Notes under the pieces: generated by a model
Told to the model about the DNA's origin: nothing
Database searches by the model: none
What the model saw: only the letters and a program-made list of their open reading frames with translations
Program-made: the position numbers and the translations under genes
Shown here: positions 30,181 through 39,863 of the stretch, piece after piece
How positions within the stretch are numbered: the first letter of the stretch is position 1
How the letters are laid out: each line of letters opens with the position of its first letter
From: an uncultured Verrucomicrobiota bacterium
GTDB taxonomy: Bacteria; Verrucomicrobiota; Verrucomicrobiia; Limisphaerales; CAIYYI01
Direction: 5' to 3'
DNA: 60,330 nucleotides
NCBI GenBank assembly: GCA_903930345.1
Contig: CAIYYI010000518.1
Coordinates: 1-60,330 of the forward strand

Positions 30181-32679
30181 TTACTCGTACACCAGGGTGG
30201 CCGTGGCGGTGGTCTCCTGACTGGCAACACAACGCACCCAATAGGCGGAGAAAGCGTCCGCAAACTGGTGCTGGACGGGCTGGCCCGGTGGAACCGTGAA
30301 TTCCTGATAAACCACCCACTGGCCAAGCCCGGCCAGATCAACCTCCACCCGCATCTTCACCGGACTGGACGACTGATGGGAGAGGGTCAGATGTTTGTGA
30401 TCATAGCCCGTCATGAGGTAGGGGTCGGACGGCACGCCTGCCTGGACCTTGGTATTATGCCAAGGTCCCCCCCTGCCCCGGGGTTTGCCCAATTGCCAGA
30501 GATCATCCACCACCCCGGCCCACAAGGCACACCGGCCATCCGCTGAACGGATAATATGAGGATTGTCCGCCGGAGCGTCCGCGCTGATCCCGCTCAGGAA
30601 CAACATGCCGCGATAGGAGGCGTAGTCTTTGATGCGGCGATCATGGGTGGTGAGGGGGCGTATTTTGGCGAACCCGCCGGCGTTCTCCGCCGGCAGCTCA
30701 TAGAACGTCCCATACGCGTTAAACAGATCGCGCTCAGTACACACCTCCCGGCAGATCCGTTCGTCGCCCAGCGGGCTGGGCTGGTCATAGGCGGCTGAAC
30801 CTTTGGGCAGCCGCCAGCGGCCCTGGGCATCCTCATAGATCACCGAGGCCGCATCCACGGTCAACACATTGGTGGGAATGGCGGCATTCTGGCGGGTCCA
30901 AGCCGCTCCGGTCGGATCGTTGGTTGCCTGAAGGAGCAGTTCGCCATTGAGATCGTAGGCCCCCAGATCCCGGGAGCCTTGCTGGGCGACGAACCGGAGG
31001 GTGCGGAACTCGGCCCCCCGCACCAGCAGCAGCCCCCCACTCACAGCGGCGTCACCGGGCCGCGCCACCCCGGCGAACAGGCTGGGGGCATTGGTGCCCC
31101 GGTCATCCAGGTTTCGGTAATGGAAAAAGGCGGTGGCCTTGGCCGCCTTACGGCTGGCTTTGATCCGCACCCACGCGCCGGTTTCCCGGGCGGTGAAGGC
31201 GGTCCAGACATAGCCTTGGGCCGGGACTTCCAACGTGCGCAGGGTTGTCCACTCGTTGTCCCCCTTTTGGTCCACTTCCAACGTGAAAACGACCGGGACG
31301 GTTTCCTGATGGGTCAGGTGCAGGGAACGGTACGCAAATCCGCTGAACAGGAAGGGATCGCTGGGCACATCGGCCTGAACCTCATCATTGAGCCAGACCG
31401 CCCCGCGCCCCAGAGCCGGCCCCAGTTGATCGGGGCGCGCGGGTTCGGTGAACCAGAGGTTGGAATTGGATTTGCCCGGGGGGGCCAATTTGCCCTTGGC
31501 CTTGCGCTGATTCAGGAATTCACTTTTGGCCGAATCATCACAGCCGAAGACCAGGCGGTCCTGCCAGCGGCAGAAATCACCAATGACCTTCAGGTACGTG
31601 CTGCGGGGGGCGAGACCGGCGGAATTGGCCAGGCTGAAGGTCCGGGGAAAGCGCCAAAAGGATCCGTGCATGGTCATGAGCAGGAAATCCTCGCCGATAT
31701 CGCGAATGCGCGGCCATTCCGTGTTCCAACCATGGGCACCATCGTAGGCATGGGAGGCTTTGGGCAGGCGGTAACTGGACCATTTCCCCTTGTCCAAGAG
31801 CATAAGGATCAGGGAACGCGCATCCCAGCCAATGCTCCAGATGGGATCCTGATCCGGCTGGGAATTGCCATACAAGCCGCCCGGGCCGGAGACTTCTGTG
31901 AACTGGTTGCGGCGCACCAATTGCCAATCACCGCTCCCGCGCCACTCACCCAACGCACCGCTGGGGATATTGGGGTTGGTGAGCGCATCCTTGCCACGCT
32001 CGCCATTGTTCGCATACACCAGGCGGCCCTGGCCGGAATACAGTCCCTTGCCGTGGTATCCCGGCAGTTGGGAATCCAAGGTGGCCGGCTGTTTTTCCTC
32101 CGTCTGACCGGGCTTGGGCGGATTGCCATCCTTGATCAGTCCCCTCACCGCCAGGGAATGCACATCCACTTCGTACAGGCCCTCTTCCATGGTGCCAAAA
32201 TAGACCTGGTTGGCGGGGTCGGTGAGGTGGCGGGCGTTGCCGGTGTGGCGTCCGGGCATGGCCTTGGGCGGAATCACCCGCACCTGACGCTGGGTGTTGA
32301 TGAAGTAAGGACCGATGATCAACTGCTGGGATTCCCGGTGGATCATCCGGTTGGCCGGGGTGCCCCCGACGCTTTCCGGCCGGATGATCTGCCGCAGGTC
32401 CGGCGTGATCTCATAAAGCTTGTCGGAGGAACCGAACGGCAGATGGGGGCCGTAAGAGATCACCCAGAGGCGATCCGCCCAGGGAACCACCGCGCCGGTG
32501 CCGCACTCGCCCTCGTTATTGAAGGTGGCCAGGTGCGGATAGATGCCGGAGATTTGCCGGGGCGAAGCCGGACCGGGACTCGCGGCAAAACAATGGCTGG
32601 CAAGCAGGGCACAGCCGCAAAGGAGCAACCGGGCCTGGTTCACAGGGCTGACAATGATCTGACGATGGGTGGTTTTCAT
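30181..32679 (-). CDS. Giant exported protein of unknown function, paralogue 1
   Basis: This 832-residue protein has a signal peptide (to about residue 33, SHCFA) and no family I can name. Its first half (about 40-400) is rich in WADRLW, HRESQQLIIGPYF, TMEEGLYEVDV and NTEWPRIRDI segments, which look like blades of a beta-propeller. A module of about 105 residues occurs twice (about 421-523 and 727-832): G.P.GRGGPW, VPSDPYLMTGY, LTLSHQSS, EVD, then WVR and a TAT-x-x-Y end. The neighbour at 32709 is a clear paralogue in the same order, 29 bases upstream. Both appear to belong to the sigma/anti-sigma operon. It lacks the paralogue's N- and C-terminal extensions. Confidence 0.75.
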   Translation of the reverse strand: MKTTHRQIIVSPVNQARLLLCGCALLASHCFAASPGPASPRQISGIYPHLATFNNEGECGTGAVVPWADRLWVISYGPHLPFGSSDKLYEITPDLRQIIRPESVGGTPANRMIHRESQQLIIGPYFINTQRQVRVIPPKAMPGRHTGNARHLTDPANQVYFGTMEEGLYEVDVHSLAVRGLIKDGNPPKPGQTEEKQPATLDSQLPGYHGKGLYSGQGRLVYANNGERGKDALTNPNIPSGALGEWRGSGDWQLVRRNQFTEVSGPGGLYGNSQPDQDPIWSIGWDARSLILMLLDKGKWSSYRLPKASHAYDGAHGWNTEWPRIRDIGEDFLLMTMHGSFWRFPRTFSLANSAGLAPRSTYLKVIGDFCRWQDRLVFGCDDSAKSEFLNQRKAKGKLAPPGKSNSNLWFTEPARPDQLGPALGRGAVWLNDEVQADVPSDPFLFSGFAYRSLHLTHQETVPVVFTLEVDQKGDNEWTTLRTLEVPAQGYVWTAFTARETGAWVRIKASRKAAKATAFFHYRNLDDRGTNAPSLFAGVARPGDAAVSGGLLLVRGAEFRTLRFVAQQGSRDLGAYDLNGELLLQATNDPTGAAWTRQNAAIPTNVLTVDAASVIYEDAQGRWRLPKGSAAYDQPSPLGDERICREVCTERDLFNAYGTFYELPAENAGGFAKIRPLTTHDRRIKDYASYRGMLFLSGISADAPADNPHIIRSADGRCALWAGVVDDLWQLGKPRGRGGPWHNTKVQAGVPSDPYLMTGYDHKHLTLSHQSSSPVKMRVEVDLAGLGQWVVYQEFTVPPGQPVQHQFADAFSAYWVRCVASQETTATATLVYE

Positions 32680-32708
32680 GAGTAAAGTGATGGGAGTGTT
32701 TCCAGGCT

Positions 32709-35700
32709 TCAAGGAATAGAGATCAGGTAGAAGCGGTTGGGTGCGGTGGCGGCATCCTCGTAAACGATGGGGCTGTTGCCGAAGGTTCCGTTGGTGAGGG
32801 TCACCCAACCGTTCAAGGCCGACGTGGGCCGGTCGGTGGCGCGCACCGAGTAGGGCTGCCCCCCCGGGCCGTCAAAGCTGAGCTGAAAACGGCCGTTGGG
32901 CAGCGGGATCAACCCACCGATCCGGGGCGCGGCGGCCCCGTAGGTAAAGGTGGCGGTGGCCGTGGTGTCACCCTCCGACTTCAGGCGCGCCCAGTGGGCG
33001 CTGTAGCCGGTGGGGAAAACGTGCCGCACGGTCTGTCCCGGCTGCACGGTGAAACGGGCGTATTGGCTCCAGGTGTTGTCCGCCGCGAAATCCACCTCCA
33101 GCACGAAGGTGACGGCGTTGCTGGACTGATGGGAAAGCTCAAGGGCTTTCTGCCGATACCCTACCATCAGATAAGGATCACTCGGCACGCCCGCCACCAC
33201 GGGGGAGTTTTTCCACGGCCCGCCCACCCCGGCGGGCGGCCCCATGCGCCACAGATCGTCCACGTTGCCAAACCAAAGGGCGGCCCGGCCATCATCCGAG
33301 CGGAAGATGTGGCCGTCGTTGGTGGCCGAGGCTGAGATTACAGCCAGCACCAGCAGGCCGCGCCAGGAGGCAAAATCACTGATGTGCTTGTTATGCGTGG
33401 TGACCGGGCGAAGGCGGCGAAACCCGCCAGAACCGCTGTAAGGCACTTCATAAAAAGTGCCGTGCGCGTTGAAAAGCTGCCGTTCCGTCACCACCTCCCG
33501 GACTCCGCGCGGCCAGCCGGAAGCGAAGGCGGTGTCGTAATTCGTGGCGTTCTTCGGCAGCCGGAAGCGGTTGGTTCCCTCAATGTAAAGCACCGAGGCC
33601 GCATCCACCGTGAAGTTGGCGTTGGAGAGGCTGTAGGTGCGGCGCAGGGTGCTTTCCGCCGTGTCGTTCGTGGTGCGGCGCAGGACAAAACCGCCCCCGA
33701 TTTCGTAGTAGGCCGCGCTGTTGGAGGCGCCCGACGCCGAAAGCAGCGTGGCCGCCATCTGCAAAGTGCGGGCGTCACCGCTGCGGGGCCGGATGATGGC
33801 GTCGCTCACCGGCCCGGGCACGGACACATCCGCCAGGCCGCCAAACAAACCGGGCGTGGGGCTGGTGGGGTGATTGGCCAGGTGGAAGAAAGCCGTCACA
33901 CCGCTGGCGGTCTGGGCGGGCACGATCCGCACCCAGGTGGCCGCCAGGTCGGTGGGCAGCGTGAACCAGGTGTAGCCGCTGGCGGCCACCACAAGGTTGG
34001 TGAGGCTGGCCCAATGGCCATCACCTGCGGCATCATATTCCAGGGTAAATCCCACCGCGTTGGCGGTGGTGTGGCGCAAGTGCAGCACCCGCTCGCGGAA
34101 ACCCGCCACCAGGAACGGCTCGCCCGGCGTGTTGGCGGTGACGGCATCCTCCTTGAGCGGACCGCCAAAACCGGCCGGGGCGCCCCACTGCTCCAGATCG
34201 CTGATCTGGCCAAACCACGGGGCGGAGTGGGATTGGCCGGCCCAGATGTTGCCGCCCGTGGTGGAGGCGTCATCCCGCCCCATCACCAGTTGGCCATTCC
34301 ACCAGCCATAATCAACCGGCATTTTCAGATAGGTGCAAATCGGCTGGATGCCACCCGTGGCGGCCGCCGCAAACGTTTTGGGGAAGTGGTAAAACAGCCC
34401 GTGCATGTGCATCAGCATTTTGCCGTCATTGATTTCCCGGATGCGCGGCCACTCGGTGTACCAGCCCTGGAAAGAATCATGCGTGTAGCTCCCCTTGGGC
34501 AGGCGATAGTTGAGCCACTGCCCGTGGTCCAGCAGCTTGAGCAACACCGACCGTTTGTCCCAGCCCAGCGCCCAGAGCGGATCCGTGGTTTGGGCATTGC
34601 CCGCGAGGCCGCCCGGTCCGGTGACTTCCGTAAAGTTTTTCCGCTCCAGCACACTCCAGCCGTTGGTGAAATCGAGGCCGGTGTTCTCCGCCAGCAGACC
34701 CGCCTGGCTGTTGAAACCCGGATCGCCGGCTGGCACCCAGGTGGGTTCGCCATTGTTGGCATACACCACCCGGCCCTGGCCGGAATAGCAGCCTTTGCCG
34801 TGATTCCCAGGCAGCACCAGGCCATTGCCGGAGGTCTGGTTTTGGGCATCCGCCTTCAGCGTGGTCACCGCCAGCGTGTTGACGTCCACCTCATAAAAGC
34901 CCTCCTCCATGGTGGCAAAATAAACCTTGTTCGTGGGATCGGTGAGATGCCGGGCGTTGGCCGTCAGCCGCCCGGGCATGGCCGCCGGTGGCACCACCCG
35001 CACATTGGCGTTTGAATCAATGAAATACGGGCCCATGACCAACTGGCCTGATTCCCGGTGAATCATGCGGTTGGCGTGGGTGCCGCCCACGCTTTCCGGG
35101 CGGGCCAGCAGGGTGAGGTTGGTATCCACGATCCACAGCTTGTCGGCGCTGCCCAGCGGCTGGTGCGGAGGATAGGTGACAAACCAAAGCCGGTCAGCCC
35201 ACGGCACCACGGCCCCCATGCCGATCTCGCCATCCGCGCTGAAAACCGCCAGGTGCGGGTAGGTGCCGCTGATGTTGAGAATGGCGTTGGTTTCCACGAA
35301 GGGCGCGACGGTGACCGCCGCCGACACCTCATCCACATCAAAGCCCGGGCAATTTCCAAAAGCGGAGGTGAACAGAAAGAAGTGGGCCAGGTTGTTGGTG
35401 GGGTTCCCATTTTGAAAATGGTTCAGCCCGGTCACCGAGGTGGTGAATTGCGCCGTGTTAGCGTCGGAAAGCTCCAGCGAGAAGCTGGCCCCGTTGCCGC
35501 CCCAGTTGGTGCCGGTGACGCGCAAGCGATACCATTGCTCAGCGGCCACCGCGCCCAGGCCGGCGATGGTGCGCCAGGCCCCGCCGCTGTACGCCGCCCA
35601 GCCCGCCTGGTACCGGAGATTGAGGGTGGCCGCGCCATTGCCAATGGCACCGGCGGAGTCGGACACCTGCAGGTTGAACTGCCGCTGCGCGGTGGCGCGC

Positions 35701-35975
35701 ACCCGGAAGAAGCAATCAATGTAAAACGCATTGGCTCCTGACAGCGCCTCCTCGTCAAATCGGGCGCCCAGATCGCGTCCGGTGGTGGCGGTGTAGGCCG
35801 AGAGGTAGGCCATGCCCAATGAATCATTCGCGCCATCAACTTGCGTCACATTCACCCCCGCGACCAGATCCCAGGCGGAGCCGTGGGAGCCGCTGTCGAA
35901 ATTGTCCCGCACCGCCACCTGGGCGGTGAGGCATGGGGCGAGCAGCAAAGGGAGCAGCAACAGGCACTTTTTCAT
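32709..35975 (-). CDS. Giant exported protein of unknown function, paralogue 2
   Basis: This 1088-residue protein has a signal peptide (MKKCLLLLPLLLAPCLTA), then a beta-rich, LamG- or jelly-roll-like region (about 20-225, DNFDSGSHGSAWDLVAG) that its neighbour lacks. From ISGTYPHLAVF onward it parallels paralogue 1, including both copies of the 105-residue module (about 590-700 and 905-1010). A C-terminal domain of about 75 residues ends FYLISIP, like tails on many exported Verrucomicrobia proteins, and may direct secretion or anchoring. The ATG lies five bases after the stop of the FecR-LamG gene. The repeated beta modules and HRES/GGPW motifs suggest carbohydrate binding or cleavage, but no catalytic site is identifiable. 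Confidence 0.75.
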   Translation of the reverse strand: MKKCLLLLPLLLAPCLTAQVAVRDNFDSGSHGSAWDLVAGVNVTQVDGANDSLGMAYLSAYTATTGRDLGARFDEEALSGANAFYIDCFFRVRATAQRQFNLQVSDSAGAIGNGAATLNLRYQAGWAAYSGGAWRTIAGLGAVAAEQWYRLRVTGTNWGGNGASFSLELSDANTAQFTTSVTGLNHFQNGNPTNNLAHFFLFTSAFGNCPGFDVDEVSAAVTVAPFVETNAILNISGTYPHLAVFSADGEIGMGAVVPWADRLWFVTYPPHQPLGSADKLWIVDTNLTLLARPESVGGTHANRMIHRESGQLVMGPYFIDSNANVRVVPPAAMPGRLTANARHLTDPTNKVYFATMEEGFYEVDVNTLAVTTLKADAQNQTSGNGLVLPGNHGKGCYSGQGRVVYANNGEPTWVPAGDPGFNSQAGLLAENTGLDFTNGWSVLERKNFTEVTGPGGLAGNAQTTDPLWALGWDKRSVLLKLLDHGQWLNYRLPKGSYTHDSFQGWYTEWPRIREINDGKMLMHMHGLFYHFPKTFAAAATGGIQPICTYLKMPVDYGWWNGQLVMGRDDASTTGGNIWAGQSHSAPWFGQISDLEQWGAPAGFGGPLKEDAVTANTPGEPFLVAGFRERVLHLRHTTANAVGFTLEYDAAGDGHWASLTNLVVAASGYTWFTLPTDLAATWVRIVPAQTASGVTAFFHLANHPTSPTPGLFGGLADVSVPGPVSDAIIRPRSGDARTLQMAATLLSASGASNSAAYYEIGGGFVLRRTTNDTAESTLRRTYSLSNANFTVDAASVLYIEGTNRFRLPKNATNYDTAFASGWPRGVREVVTERQLFNAHGTFYEVPYSGSGGFRRLRPVTTHNKHISDFASWRGLLVLAVISASATNDGHIFRSDDGRAALWFGNVDDLWRMGPPAGVGGPWKNSPVVAGVPSDPYLMVGYRQKALELSHQSSNAVTFVLEVDFAADNTWSQYARFTVQPGQTVRHVFPTGYSAHWARLKSEGDTTATATFTYGAAAPRIGGLIPLPNGRFQLSFDGPGGQPYSVRATDRPTSALNGWVTLTNGTFGNSPIVYEDAATAPNRFYLISIP

Positions 35976-35980
35976 GGCAT

Positions 35981-37654
35981 TCAAGGATGGGATGACAAAC
36001 CCGCCAGCGGGCCGGGCCGCAACGACAGCCCGGCAGGGGGGCGGTTCAGTTTCATGAGTTCGGCTATCTGGCCCTGCGACAGGGCCGCGTCGAAAATGAA
36101 GATCTCGTCCAGCACCCCGCGGAAAAACGGCCCGCCGGGCACTGGCCGACCCGCCTCGGAATAGGCGAGATTGCGGCCGATCCAAAGATTGTGGGCGGCC
36201 TGACTCCGGGTGTCGGTCCGAACCTCCTGCACCGCCTTCCGGGAGGCGGGTTCCAATTGGCCGTCCAGGTAGAGCAGGACATGGGTGGAAAGATTGGCGC
36301 CCGCGCCACCATACATGACCACCGCAACATGGTGCCAGCGGTCATCGCGCAAGTCGGTCACGCCGACCGCCGGGGCCCGGTGGAGCCCCACGCGCAAGCG
36401 GCCCAGCGGGCCATGTGCGGCCTCGGGATTGATCGAAATCTGCCAGGCATTGCCGGGCTCCACCAACGTGCCCCAGTTGAGGATGGCGTAGCCCTGGTTG
36501 GTGGTGAAATCCTTGGGCACCCGCACCCAGAAGGCGACCGTGCGGGCCTCCCCGCCGGGAATGCCGCTGAAGTTGGCTTCCACATACGCCTGGCGACCAT
36601 CGAAACGCAGGGCTTTGCCAAAGCGGCCATCAACCCATTCCGGGCCGGGCTCACCGGGCAGAAACGCGCACAGGCGGGCATGCGGCTCCACCGGCCCCAG
36701 GCCTTGCCCCAGGTTGCGGGACAGATTTCCAACGCCCTCGTCAAAAGTCCAATGCAGCACCCCCACCGGCTGGGACGGCTGGGGAGGCAGCTCGGTCAAA
36801 AACGCGCCCCCGTCGGCCGCCATGCGCCGGGAAGCGTGATCATCAAAGCGCAAAGCCTCATTTTGCCGGAGCCGGGTGGCCGCCCGGTCCCCCTGCGGGG
36901 TGGCCTCCACAAAACCCTTCAGGACATGGACTTCCGTCTCCCCTGCCCCGCCCACCGACACCCCGAACTCCGTCCCCAGATCCACCAGCCTTCCGCGCGG
37001 GCCATCCAGCACAAAGCCGATGGCCTCCCTAGGCACGCGCGCGACCGCCTTGCCCCGATGCAGGAAACAGCGGTTCCGCCCCACCAATTCCAAATCGGCC
37101 GGGCCCTCCAGAATGAGCCGCACCCCGCTGGAGAGGCGCAGTTCGGCGAACCCGCCCCGCAGACGCACATGGCCGGGGGCCAACGCCTGGCCTTCGCGCG
37201 GCACCGTCTGACCATCCCCCCACACCGCCGCCTCCAGTCGCACCACGCGGGCCAGCCCGGGGGTGTTTCGGAGCAGGCCATACCAAATGCCGATCATCAG
37301 CAAAGCCGCGCAGGCGGCCCACATCACCGGAAAGCGAGCCCGGTCAAACCGCACCGGAACCACGTTGGTGGCAGAGGAAGCGGGTGGCACCTTTCCGGGT
37401 CGGGGCCCGGCTTGAACCGCCTGCATGACCCCGGCCACCACCCGTTCAGATTGCAGGCTGCGCAACCGTTCCATGATCACCCCGGCATTGTCCGCCGGAG
37501 ACGTCCCCCGCAAAAGGCTTTCCACCGCCAGGAGGCTGAGGCTGGCCTGTCTCGCCTCCGGATCCCCGCTGACCAGGTGCTCCAACTCCACCAGCTCGGC
37601 ATCGTTCAGGTCACCATCCGCCAGCTTCAGGGTGAGTTCCTCAAGCCGGTTCAT
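35981..37654 (-). CDS. FecR-LamG anti-sigma-type membrane protein
   Basis: This 557-residue protein couples a cytoplasmic N-terminal helical region (1-105), one membrane helix (about 108-127, MWAACAALLMIGIWYGLL), a FecR domain (about 140-270, with RGRLVDLGTEFGVSV) and a LamG concanavalin-like domain (about 325-535, RTVAFWVRVP, WHHVAVVMY, LYLDGQL, GVLDEIFIFDAAL). It should hold the sigma factor encoded just upstream and sense an external ligand, possibly a glycan, through LamG. The start codon overlaps the sigma stop (ATGA), so the pair is translated together. The stop is five bases before the giant paralogue gene. Confidence 0.88.
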   Translation of the reverse strand: MNRLEELTLKLADGDLNDAELVELEHLVSGDPEARQASLSLLAVESLLRGTSPADNAGVIMERLRSLQSERVVAGVMQAVQAGPRPGKVPPASSATNVVPVRFDRARFPVMWAACAALLMIGIWYGLLRNTPGLARVVRLEAAVWGDGQTVPREGQALAPGHVRLRGGFAELRLSSGVRLILEGPADLELVGRNRCFLHRGKAVARVPREAIGFVLDGPRGRLVDLGTEFGVSVGGAGETEVHVLKGFVEATPQGDRAATRLRQNEALRFDDHASRRMAADGGAFLTELPPQPSQPVGVLHWTFDEGVGNLSRNLGQGLGPVEPHARLCAFLPGEPGPEWVDGRFGKALRFDGRQAYVEANFSGIPGGEARTVAFWVRVPKDFTTNQGYAILNWGTLVEPGNAWQISINPEAAHGPLGRLRVGLHRAPAVGVTDLRDDRWHHVAVVMYGGAGANLSTHVLLYLDGQLEPASRKAVQEVRTDTRSQAAHNLWIGRNLAYSEAGRPVPGGPFFRGVLDEIFIFDAALSQGQIAELMKLNRPPAGLSLRPGPLAGLSSHP

Positions 37655-38205
37655 GCCGCACCTCCGGATCGGCTGACACAATCGCGCAACACCAGCCGGG
37701 CGCGCGCCAGCAGTTGGCGGGTGGCCTCCACGGTGCGGCCCAGGCGCTGGGCAATCTCCACAAATCCCCACCCGTTACCATAGCGCCAGTCCAACACTTC
37801 CAGCACTTGGGGGGAGAGTTTTTCCCGGCACCGTTTCAACTGCTCCTCCAAGCGGGCGCGGCGCGCCTCCTCGTGTTCGCCCCCGATGGTGGTCAGCAGG
37901 TGCTGCTGGTAAAAGTTCAGGCGACGGCCTTCCCGCTCCAGGCGACGCAGCTCCTGGCGGGCTTCGTTGCGGGCGATTTCCCTGATCCAGGGGCTGAACG
38001 GACGCTGGACATCGAAGCTCTCCAGCGCCCCAAACGCCTTGATGAACACCTGTTGGACAAGATCCTCGGTCTGATGGCGTTCGCGCAACAGGGCGGCAAT
38101 GACCTGCCAGGCGGCGGCCTGGTGGCGGCGCACGAGGGAGGCGTACGCCTCCGTATCCCCGGCGCGCACGGCCAAAACCAGTCCGGCATCCGAATCATTG
38201 CTCAT
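37651..38205 (-). CDS. ECF-type sigma-70 family RNA polymerase sigma factor
   Basis: This 184-residue protein has region 2 (about 15-85: YASLVRRHQAAAW, TEDLVQQVFIKAF, FSPWIREIARNEARQELRR) and region 4 (about 125-175: EVLDWRYGNGWGFVEIAQRL with TVEATRQLLARAR), separated by a long charged linker. It should direct transcription of its own operon and perhaps others. It overlaps the FecR-LamG gene by four bases. The upstream gap of 159 bases to the AbiE toxin stop should contain the promoter; I could not pick a reliable motif. Confidence 0.93.
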   Translation of the reverse strand: MSNDSDAGLVLAVRAGDTEAYASLVRRHQAAAWQVIAALLRERHQTEDLVQQVFIKAFGALESFDVQRPFSPWIREIARNEARQELRRLEREGRRLNFYQQHLLTTIGGEHEEARRARLEEQLKRCREKLSPQVLEVLDWRYGNGWGFVEIAQRLGRTVEATRQLLARARLVLRDCVSRSGGAA

Positions 38206-38364
38206 TCAACAACACTATGCCGGCGACCGCCGGATTAAACGCACTTTTTTTCACCGCCAGCCCACAGGAATCGGGAAAAGTCCTCGGGAGTTTCCGGATA
38301 AAACCTGGGATTTCGGAAAACGGATGGGCGAGCGGCGTCCTTCTTCCTTTCCTCGAATGTCCTG

Positions 38365-39246
38365 TTATTCAGTCTGGTGGGCCAAGATGGGGTGGAGGAA
38401 GGTTTGCACTGCGGCGAAATGGGGCACGATTTCATCCGGAATGCCACATTCCTTGGCCATTTCGGCAAAGGGCGTTGCCCAGGCTGAGGGGGGCGAGGGC
38501 AAAGTGGTTGGGACCGGGTGTGTCTTGCGGCGTTTGAAAGTGTCGCGAATGGAAGCCGCAAGGCGCTGGCGGTCCAAGCCGCTTTTTTCAATCAAGAGGC
38601 ACAGGTCAATAAGGTCTTTGACACGGGTATTGGGGCGATCAGGTCTGGGCAAGGTGTAGGCGTGGAGCTTTTCAGCAAATTGTTCCTCGGGCGAAACGGC
38701 AGGAAACGCGGTGTGATGAATGCCGGCAAAGGCCAGCCAGTCGCGGCCTTGGAGTCGCACATAGGGTTCGCGCAATACATCGCCGGAGCTGAGGTCGAGG
38801 TGGAATTTGGCGAAGGTGCGGGCATCCATGCGCGCCTCGACGGGGTAGCGAGCGCCGCCATAGGGGGCCGCATCCAGATCCTGTATGGGATCGCTAATTT
38901 GGAAGACAAAGAAATCATGCAGGGCCACGGCGGCCCCGTTGCGGAGGGTTTCAAGAATCGCGGCAGCGTTTTCGTCCCAGCCGCCTTTGCGCAGCGGATG
39001 CGGGCGGATGGCCAGGTCAATATCTCGGGTGCTGCGGGCCAATTTAATGCGTAGTTCCATGGCGTAACCGCCCTTGAGAAGCCACGGTGGATTCTCGTCG
39101 TGGAAAAGACGAGCGAGCAGCCGGTCAAAAGCCACCTGCCGACGCAAGCGCTGGATGTCCAGGCTCTCGGCCACGGACCATTGTTGGAGGCGGTCCTCCA
39201 AGGCCTGGCGAAAAGCCGTGGCAGAAGCGTAACCGGATGACTTCAT
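38365..39246 (-). CDS. abiEii: AbiEii/AbiGii-type nucleotidyltransferase toxin
   Basis: This 293-residue protein is the toxin of a type IV toxin-antitoxin and phage-abortive system. The nucleotidyltransferase core shows LLKGGYAMELR (Gly59-Gly60) and TRDIDLAI (Asp75, Asp77), the metal-binding DxD. Conserved AGIHHTAFP and EQFAEKLHAYT segments follow. The active site is intact. The start overlaps the antitoxin stop (ATGA), as in known AbiE operons. A frame from 39279 adds 11 residues inside the antitoxin gene and is not preferred. Confidence 0.88.
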   Translation of the reverse strand: MKSSGYASATAFRQALEDRLQQWSVAESLDIQRLRRQVAFDRLLARLFHDENPPWLLKGGYAMELRIKLARSTRDIDLAIRPHPLRKGGWDENAAAILETLRNGAAVALHDFFVFQISDPIQDLDAAPYGGARYPVEARMDARTFAKFHLDLSSGDVLREPYVRLQGRDWLAFAGIHHTAFPAVSPEEQFAEKLHAYTLPRPDRPNTRVKDLIDLCLLIEKSGLDRQRLAASIRDTFKRRKTHPVPTTLPSPPSAWATPFAEMAKECGIPDEIVPHFAAVQTFLHPILAHQTE

Positions 39247-39854
39247 GCGGAGTGTTTTTTGAGCAGAGCGGTGAACCAAGCCGGGAGGGTGGCGTCCGCT
39301 TGGGCTTGGGCAAGTTCGTTCAAGCGAATCAACCCGCGGCGGCGCCCCTCAGCCAGCGCCTGTTCGAGCAGGTCCGGGGCGGTGGCAGCTTCCCGTGCCA
39401 GCGTGAGGATGGTGGGGAACGGACGAGTGGCCCTAAAGCCGTGCATGGTTTCAATGTCTGACGATTTCAAGCCAGCCCAATGAAGCACCAGCACCTTGGG
39501 GATGGCGGCATTGCGGCGGAAGGTGGGCGGGACGGTCAGGTGCAGTTTGGCCGGCATGAGGTCCGAAAGCTCGTAGGTGCTGAGGGCGGTCTGATGCGAA
39601 TAAACGCCTTGAGGCTCACCGGCCCGATTCTGCGACCAGAGGTGCCAAAGGACCATTTGAACCTGGTCTCCTTGCGGGAAGCGGGCCAGACGGTAGATGC
39701 CGCGGTGCAAGCGAATCCAGTTGCCCATCTTGACGTGGTGGTGCTGACTGCCCAGTTTAAAACCGAGCTGGGTGGCTTGCCGGGCGGTGAAAAGCCCTTG
39801 CTGGCCCTCGGCGATTTCGTAGAGGGCATTCAGGCTTGGCTTAGCCAGATGCAT
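39243..39854 (-). CDS. abiEi: AbiEi-type antitoxin/transcriptional regulator
   Basis: This 203-residue protein has an N-terminal winged-helix region (about 1-60: LYEIAEGQQGLFTARQATQLG, then HHVKMGNWIRLHRGIYRL) and the AbiEi C-terminal domain (YSHQTALSTYELSDLMP, KLHLTVP). AbiEi proteins repress their own promoter and neutralise AbiEii without direct complex formation. A perfect 9-bp inverted repeat lies 10 bases upstream. The start at 39854 was chosen for the family alignment; the open frame runs on upstream into repeats and has no family sequence. Confidence 0.88.
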   Translation of the reverse strand: MHLAKPSLNALYEIAEGQQGLFTARQATQLGFKLGSQHHHVKMGNWIRLHRGIYRLARFPQGDQVQMVLWHLWSQNRAGEPQGVYSHQTALSTYELSDLMPAKLHLTVPPTFRRNAAIPKVLVLHWAGLKSSDIETMHGFRATRPFPTILTLAREAATAPDLLEQALAEGRRRGLIRLNELAQAQADATLPAWFTALLKKHSA

Positions 39855-39863
39855 CACGGAATG

